DNA of 55,000 bases from Paulinella micropora. Taxonomy: Eukaryota > Cercozoa > Imbricatea > Euglyphida > Paulinellidae. Location: contig WBZZ01003684.1 of assembly GCA_019918135.1 (NCBI GenBank), forward strand, positions 95,001 through 150,000, written 5' to 3'. Under the pieces are notes generated by a model. The model made no database searches, was not told where the DNA came from, and saw only the letters and a program-made list of their open reading frames with translations. Made by a program: the position numbers and the translations under genes. Of the stretch, positions 50,513 to 55,000 are shown in pieces (position 1 is the stretch's first letter; every line of letters starts with the position of its first letter).

Positions 50513-51019
50513 ATGCCGAGAGGAAATAGAGAGATTGCCATAAAGAACCTTGAAAAAGCTACTGTAATGAAGAAGCAGTATGCGAGGCAAAGAAAGATTG
50601 AGAGGGCTAGGGAATTACTCGCGGAGGAAGAGGCGAAGAATGCGAAAGAAATGACTAATGATGAAAAGATGGACCACACCGCTAAGAAGCAGTTAGCGAA
50701 AGATATGATTGATGGGCGGGACGGTGAGATAAGTGAGGAAAGCAGCTCGGATGAAGAAGTAGAACAAGACTTTGTAGATATCGTTGCCCAACGGGTTGCG
50801 GGTATAAAATTGAAGACTAAACAGAAGAAGGCGAAGAAAGTGGAAAAAAAGAAAGTTGAAGAAAGCGAGAGTGAAAGCGAAAGCGAGGAGGAAGAAGAGC
50901 CCAAGCCTAAGAAGGGTAAAGGTAAGAAATCAAACATATCAGTTAATGTTTATAATCAGCAGCCCGAGAAGCCAAAAAAAGAAATCAATGATGTTTCAAA
51001 GATATTTTTAAAGTTCTAA
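50513..51019 (+). CDS. Charged low-complexity protein
   Basis: 168 residues from the ATG at 50513. An earlier GTG/ATG in the same frame would run into the fibre gene's start on the other strand. N-terminal Lys/Arg/Glu helix (RQRKIERARELLAEEEAKNA), then acidic Ser-rich segments (GEISEESSSDEEVEQDF; ESESESESEEEEEPKP) alternating with Lys-rich ones. It ends in INDVSKIFLKF, a hydrophobic tail. The family is unrecognised. The acidic Ser clusters are casein-kinase-like phosphorylation candidates. The gene heads a tightly spaced + strand trio with the next two genes. Confidence 0.6.
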   Translation: MPRGNREIAIKNLEKATVMKKQYARQRKIERARELLAEEEAKNAKEMTNDEKMDHTAKKQLAKDMIDGRDGEISEESSSDEEVEQDFVDIVAQRVAGIKLKTKQKKAKKVEKKKVEESESESESEEEEEPKPKKGKGKKSNISVNVYNQQPEKPKKEINDVSKIFLKF

Positions 51020-51027
51020 TATAGTGT

Positions 51028-51285
51028 ATGAGTGAAATTAAGAACCTACCATTAGATGTTCGTTTATACATTATGGAGTATCTATATAATCATCGTGATT
51101 ACGACTTCAATAGTTGCTATGTGTGTGGATTGAGCTTGTGCTTAGCGAATAGGCAGATTACGGCCATTGATGATAGTTTTGACCGATTTTATACTTATGA
51201 GTTTTGTTCTAATTATTGTTTTGAACTTGAAAAAAAAGAAAGAGCAATATATAGAGATAAAGCATTAGGTGTGATTAAATATTAG
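51028..51285 (+). CDS. Small Cys-rich protein with F-box-like start
   Basis: 85 residues. NLPLDVRLYIMEYLYN near the start resembles the opening of an F-box. A CYVCGLSLC pair and a CSNYC pair later in the sequence could bind zinc. It begins 8 bp after the preceding stop and ends 6 bp before the integrase start, so the three genes may share a transcript. Function is unknown; a ubiquitin-linked role is only a guess. Confidence 0.6.
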   Translation: MSEIKNLPLDVRLYIMEYLYNHRDYDFNSCYVCGLSLCLANRQITAIDDSFDRFYTYEFCSNYCFELEKKERAIYRDKALGVIKY

Positions 51286-51291
51286 GAGGCG

Positions 51292-52227
51292 ATGGACGAC
51301 CATATACAAGAACTGAAAGAGCAACAGGCATTAGAACTACATTATCAGAAAAAACAAAGTAAGAAATGGAATACGATATGGGCTGATAAACCGTTGAAAC
51401 AAGTGTTTGTAGATTTGGCGGATATGTCTAAGTTAAAAGATAAACCAGGTAATAAAAAATATGCTTTTATGTTGGTTTGGATTGACACTAATAGTAGATT
51501 TTTAGAAGTTAGACCACTAAAAAATAAAACTGTGAATGAAGTATATACTGGTTTGAAATCTATTCCATATATCCCAGAAATCATTACAACAGACAGCGGA
51601 GGAGAATACAAAGGAGCAGTTAATAAATATTTTGATGAACATAACATTGAACACAGAACAGTTGAAGTAGGAGACCACAAAGCACTCGCAATAGTTGATA
51701 GAGTTATCAGAACTATTAGAAGGTGGTTTGATATACTATTTGAAACTAATGGGAACTTTGACTGGGTCTCATACATTGACGATATGGTCAAAGCTTACAA
51801 TAATCGTTTTCATCCAACAATCAAAGCTAGACCAATTGATGTATTGAATGGAAAAGCTACTAATAAACAAAAAAATGAAAGAGATGAAAGTATTAACGAA
51901 TTTGAACCTGGCGATAAGGTAAGACGGGAAGTTCAACGAAATCTATTTTCAAAAGGAGGACGAACTTGGTCAAAACAGATATATACGGTTTTGGGTAGAA
52001 ACGGATTTAAAATTGTGCTATCCAATAAAGAACTAGTTAGCCCCCGTGAGTTGTTAAAGACTAAGTTTGAAAAGCCAGTTGATGATGAAAAGCAAATTAA
52101 CGAACAAGTTCAAGAGATAACGAAGGAGAAGAAAATAAAGCAACAGTTAAAAAAAGAAGACATACAACCAGAAAACATAATTGAAACCAAACGGAACAAA
52201 AAGAAAAAGGTAATTTTTGATTTATGA
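51292..52227 (+). CDS. Retroviral-type integrase of the PLV
   Basis: 311 residues. The RNase H-like core has Asp41 (QVFVDLADM), Asp101 (ITTDSGGEYKG) and, at the usual Glu place, Asp136 (KALAIVDRVIRTIRR). Most Polinton integrases have Glu in this ...VERF.RT context, so this is a DDD variant. A C-terminal SH3/chromo-like region (FEPGDKVRREVQRNLFSKGG; YTVLGRNGFKIVL) and a Lys-rich tail follow. The last 49 bp lie inside the right TIR. The enzyme would join the TIR ends to target DNA, giving the short TSD seen. Confidence 0.88.
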   Translation: MDDHIQELKEQQALELHYQKKQSKKWNTIWADKPLKQVFVDLADMSKLKDKPGNKKYAFMLVWIDTNSRFLEVRPLKNKTVNEVYTGLKSIPYIPEIITTDSGGEYKGAVNKYFDEHNIEHRTVEVGDHKALAIVDRVIRTIRRWFDILFETNGNFDWVSYIDDMVKAYNNRFHPTIKARPIDVLNGKATNKQKNERDESINEFEPGDKVRREVQRNLFSKGGRTWSKQIYTVLGRNGFKIVLSNKELVSPRELLKTKFEKPVDDEKQINEQVQEITKEKKIKQQLKKEDIQPENIIETKRNKKKKVIFDL

Positions 52228-52585
52228 GTGATGAAGGAAATTGTTTTTTTTGTTTTGGAGAAATTGGCCTTCTTTTCGCTTTGTCAAAAATCGTGTTTTC
52301 GGCAAAGGAGAAAATCTGTAGGTTTTCGTGTTTTGGTCACGGGCTCATTTCCTTTTTGCCTTTATCCCGCCCGGGCTGGCTGGTGGGTGTGTCTGGTGGC
52401 GGGGGGCGTGTCGTGAAAAAGTGTCTTGTAGTGGCACTCTATACTACCCGTGTAAAAATAGAGTAAAATGATAAAATCTCTTTATATGACTGACTTTGTA
52501 AAAAATGGCAAACGATAGCAAAATTCAAAACGAAAAGGGGGGGGGGAGCCTTTGGATCACTCCCCCTTTTCTTTCCCGTTTTTTT
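52179..52585. repeat. Right terminal inverted repeat of the PLV
   Basis: Reverse complement of 31072-31477, ending CCCGTTTTTTT. It has a G10 run where the left TIR has C9. It includes the integrase stop codon (52225-52227). The right target duplication follows (TACCG at 52585-52589). Confidence 0.95.
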
Positions 52586-52589
52586 ACCG

Positions 52590-52990
52590 ACATACCAAAC
52601 CAGTCTGCCACTTTTAGGAAAGGTCTTCTAGATACGCATGATGACCACCACGAGTTACAGAAAAGACGAAAGGACGAAGACGAGGCCCCCGGCAAAAACA
52701 GCTCCAAACGAAGACGCAAAGTCCCGCCAAAAGCAACACCTTCGGATTTCCAATCTTTCTCCGAGTCTGCAACACAAAGCAGAACACACACTCCGCAGCA
52801 AACGGCACCGATCTTGCTGCCGACTTGCCTTCTGCTGTGCCTCTTTGGCAGAGACACAGACCGATGCGCAGTGGCCCTTCTGGCAGACGCCAGCTCTCAC
52901 TTTCGAAGCCACGGCAGACTTCTTCTCATTTCCCCACCCACTCCTTCCGTTAGGCTCCTCGCAGGGAACGCACTAACAAGGCTTATAACC
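52590..52990 (-). other. 5' internal region of element B
   Basis: Segment between the PLV and the element B 5' LTR. GGTTATAAGCCTTG, the primer-binding site, lies next to the LTR (52977-52990, minus sense). Short minus frames (for example part of 52525-52857) show no recognisable Gag. Confidence 0.65.
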
Positions 52991-53225
52991 CGTTGGGAAA
53001 AATGAAGGTCCGGGTAGGGAAACTAGATTCAAAAAAACCAAAAAGGGAAACCAACCTCACCAAATTTGTAATATATGAACATAAAGGCAATTTGCCACCA
53101 GTACCAGAAAATATGGTAATACAGGAATAATTACTAAATATTAAATACATAGGAGAGTGAAGCTACCGTGACTATACTGTTATGCTGTAGTGGACTAGGA
53201 TCTACTATGATTAACTTGTCCAATG
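52991..53225 (-). repeat. 5' LTR of element B
   Basis: Matches 18252-18544 apart from a ~58-bp gap. Outer flank AAAAT (53226-53230), inner flank primer-binding site. Confidence 0.88.
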
Positions 53226-53327
53226 AAAATATCTATCACCATAGATGCCAGCCGAGGTTAATAGTAGCATAATGTAGATGGGGCCGTTATTCCTTAATAG
53301 GGGAAGCAATGCCCACCCCAAGGACAA

Positions 53328-53454
53328 TTATCTATTTTACCTATATCACTCAGTGTAACTGTGAATTCAAAGTGGGTTGGGGGCACCGTTAGTGACGTGT
53401 CAGTAATTATTCAAATATCTCAGTAAAGTAAAGTACGAACCCTCTCGTCTAGTG
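53328..53454 (+). repeat. 3' LTR end of element C
   Basis: Matches about 15336-15450 with roughly one difference per ten bases and the same end, CCTCTCGTCTAGTG. The sequence just left (about 53231-53327) should be the element C internal end plus LTR start; AATAGGGGAAG at about 53297 could be its polypurine tract. The 5-bp flank is TTCAG. Confidence 0.58.
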
Positions 53455-54355
53455 TTCAGTAACTAATGCCACGGTATTTACCGGTTGTATCAAGTTAATC
53501 CCATCATCTAACCGACTAACTTCCTAAGGTTTGATTAGTCTCAATGCATTACAGTACAGTAAGTTATTAGTTCCTCAACTTATATGATGATTTATTTACA
53601 TTCTATCCCGAGGTCGGTCGGCGGGGCGTAACTTCGACTACTCGCGCGCACACAGGTGAGCGCGCTCGGGGGGGAGAAGGGATTATGCCGGTCCACCCGG
53701 CCCCCGTATATATTAGTAATGGCAATACTTACCGTTCCGGTCTGTCGGTTATCCTTGGTCTGGATATTACGGGGTCCCTACTTTAATTATTCCTCCGTCT
53801 TCAATATTATCGTTAGAAGAGTTATCTGTTATTAAATATCATACTATCGTAATAATCTGTTTCATTTTGCTTTCTTTTTATGTTTTGCTTGTCAACTTTT
53901 GCTTTCAGGAAATAGTTATTTAATAACAGGGGTTTACCAGACCACGAGTGACCGTGCTCACCCCTTTGCATAAGATTAGGTAAGTACTAGTGTTCGTTCA
54001 AGTGAAAGGGCAAGGGTTGGGTAAAGGGTAGGCCATGTGTATGGTCTCCAGGGCTTGTGAGCTGTGCTCACGACGAAGGTTCTGAGGTAGAAGTTTGTGG
54101 TGTAGAATTTGTTTAGGTTGTGTTGTATTACGTAGTAACAGATGTAAGGGAGTTGAAGTGGAAGGATGAGTAGTATGGTCAGAGTGAGAAAATTACAAGC
54201 TGATATGGGTAAAAAACGGAAATGCATTTGTAAAAAGGGAAATTTCCAGTGCACCCACGGCGTGAAAATACTGGGAAAGTGGAAAGAAGTTTCAAATAAG
54301 TTGTATTGTATTATAGTACGTTAATAGTTCCTCAATGATCTTTGTTTTCTCGTTT

Positions 54356-54357
<2 letters not shown>
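53455..54357. other. Noncoding region
   Basis: No gene is supported. A GC-rich patch (about 53620-53710) ends with a GGTCCACCCGG...TATATATTA...GGCAATACTTACC block that resembles about 5620-5660. The rest is AT-rich. Confidence 0.5.

Positions 54358-54391
<34 letters not shown>
54358..54391. repeat. T34 homopolymer and T-rich tract
   Basis: 34 consecutive T followed by about 100 bp of T/G-rich simple sequence, then an AAT/AAG-rich stretch (about 54518-54590). Low complexity; frames across it are spurious. Confidence 0.9.
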
Positions 54392-54392
<1 letters not shown>

Positions 54393-54900
54393 ATGTTGAT
54401 GTTGATTTTGTTTTTGTTTTGTTTTCTTTTGTTTGCTTTGTTTTATTGTGGCATCTCTGATCATGCATTTTGTAATGTTTGCTTTTGTGTTTCGTTTTTT
54501 GTTTTGTTTTGTTTTTAAGAATAAGAAGAATAATAAGAAGAATAATAAGAATAATGATAAGAATAATACTGATAATAATAATACTCTTGTAGTGATCCCT
54601 GATCAAGCACTTGCTAAAATGACTCCATGCTAGACCACAGGATAATGCAGAATACCCAGGAAGGTTACATACAGCAGGATGATCGTCCTAGGGATTGATA
54701 AATAATTGTCTTGTTTGCCATCAAGGTAGCAAATCCAAAGAAATCGTTATTAGGGTAGGGTTGGTTGGGTGCTAGTAATTGGCGAGACGTACGCAGTGGG
54801 TAAAGGAGGAGAGGAGGATACAGACACACATGTGTATGCATAACACCCATTCTACCCCCGAAGATTTTCACATAAAAGCATTCACTAGCAATTACCCTGG

Positions 54901-55000
54901 TAATTAGTCTTAAATGTGGTTAGCTTCCCGGGGAAATTGCCCAAGGTCCGATCGGCCCCGGGCAATTTCCCCGGGAAGCTAACCACATTAAGACTAATTA
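54901..55000. repeat. Terminal inverted repeat (hairpin) at window end
   Basis: Arms 54901-54942 and 54960-55000 are reverse complements except for one extra base in the left arm, with a 17-nt loop. The outer ends read TAATTAGTCTTA and TAAGACTAATTA. The right arm ends exactly at the last base, so the repeat may continue beyond the window or mark a contig end. Confidence 0.85.

Larger units (their letters stand above)
31072..52585. mobile_element. Endogenous Polinton-like virus (Maverick/PLV)
   Basis: This is a ~21.5-kb unit bounded by inverted repeats (31072-31477 and 52179-52585) and by a short direct duplication: ACCG (31068-31071 and 52586-52589), or TACCG if one terminal T is counted as target. 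It encodes the defining PLV/Polinton set: retroviral-type integrase, DNA polymerase, packaging ATPase, adenain-like protease, jelly-roll major capsid and penton-like proteins. The TIRs differ at only about two positions (one homopolymer length, one substitution), so the insertion is young. It lies inside LTR element B. Confidence 0.95.
18252..53225 (-). mobile_element. Large LTR element B, interrupted by copia A2 and by a Polinton-like virus
   Basis: LTRs at 52991-53225 (5' in element sense) and 18252-18544 (3') start CATTGGACAAG and end CCCAACG in minus sense. They are flanked by a perfect 5-bp duplication AAAAT (18247-18251 and 53226-53230). A primer-binding site follows the 5' LTR and a polypurine tract (TTAAGGGGGAG) precedes the 3' LTR. 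Removing A2 (18642-26187) and the PLV (31072-52585) leaves about 5.9 kb (18252-18641, 26193-31071, 52590-53225). No Gag or Pol domain is recognisable in that remainder, so it resembles a large non-autonomous LTR derivative. Confidence 0.85.

Noticed and set aside
54292..54606. 104-codon minus frame across the T34 tract
   Set aside because: Encodes poly-Lys and other simple repeats only; low-complexity artefact.

Overview
This window is eukaryotic DNA made almost entirely of mobile elements stacked inside one another. I recognise no host housekeeping gene, rRNA or tRNA. The Ty1/copia-type retrotransposons, a Polinton-like DNA virus, TATA-like AT-rich upstream regions, microsatellites and noncoding filler all point to a nuclear genome, probably of a unicellular eukaryote (protist or alga). 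The species cannot be named from the sequence. TAA, TAG and TGA all terminate intact-looking genes, so the code appears standard.

Layout. (1) 1-5426: a tandemly duplicated ~255-bp host repeat, whose second unit is split by copia copy A1 (520-5303, + strand, TSD TGCAG). A1 carries stops, frameshifts and an internal deletion that removed protease and integrase. (2) 5703-14710: copia element D (- strand, TSD CCATA), full length but with its reading frames fragmented. (3) About 15.2-18.2 kb plus about 53.3-53.45 kb: element C (+ strand), an older LTR element with gag (two CCCH fingers and CCHC knuckles) and no visible pol. (4) 18252-53225: element B (- strand, TSD AAAAT), a large LTR element with no recognisable gag or pol, apparently inserted into C. 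B is itself interrupted twice: by copia copy A2 (18642-26187, - strand, TSD AACAC), a nearly complete sister of A1, and by (5) a complete Polinton-like virus (PLV) at 31072-52585. (6) 53455-55000: repeats, a T34 tract and a terminal inverted repeat.

The PLV is the main object. It is about 21.5 kb, with ~406-bp terminal inverted repeats that are almost identical and a 4-5 bp target duplication (ACCG/TACCG). Its left arm (+) carries a GIY-YIG nuclease and a DNA polymerase fused to an SF1 helicase. The centre (mostly -) carries the morphogenesis set: major capsid protein, penton-like minor capsid protein, adenain-like maturation protease, A32/FtsK-type packaging ATPase, a small basic protein, membrane and accessory proteins, and a long phage-like fibre ending in an S74 chaperone domain. 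The right arm (+) ends with a retroviral-type integrase whose 3' end lies inside the TIR. The module is complete for integration, replication, packaging and capsid maturation. The nuclease, the major capsid gene and the fibre each carry one or two single-base frame breaks, and the fibre also has an in-frame TGA, so this copy is either recently inactivated or affected by small sequence errors.

All four LTR families (A, B, C, D) have, right after the 5' LTR, a primer-binding site of the form GGTTAT-n-AGCCTTG. It is complementary to the anticodon arm of an initiator tRNA-Met (CAT anticodon) rather than to a tRNA 3' end, as in Drosophila copia. They are therefore probably half-tRNA-primed copia relatives that share one priming mechanism.
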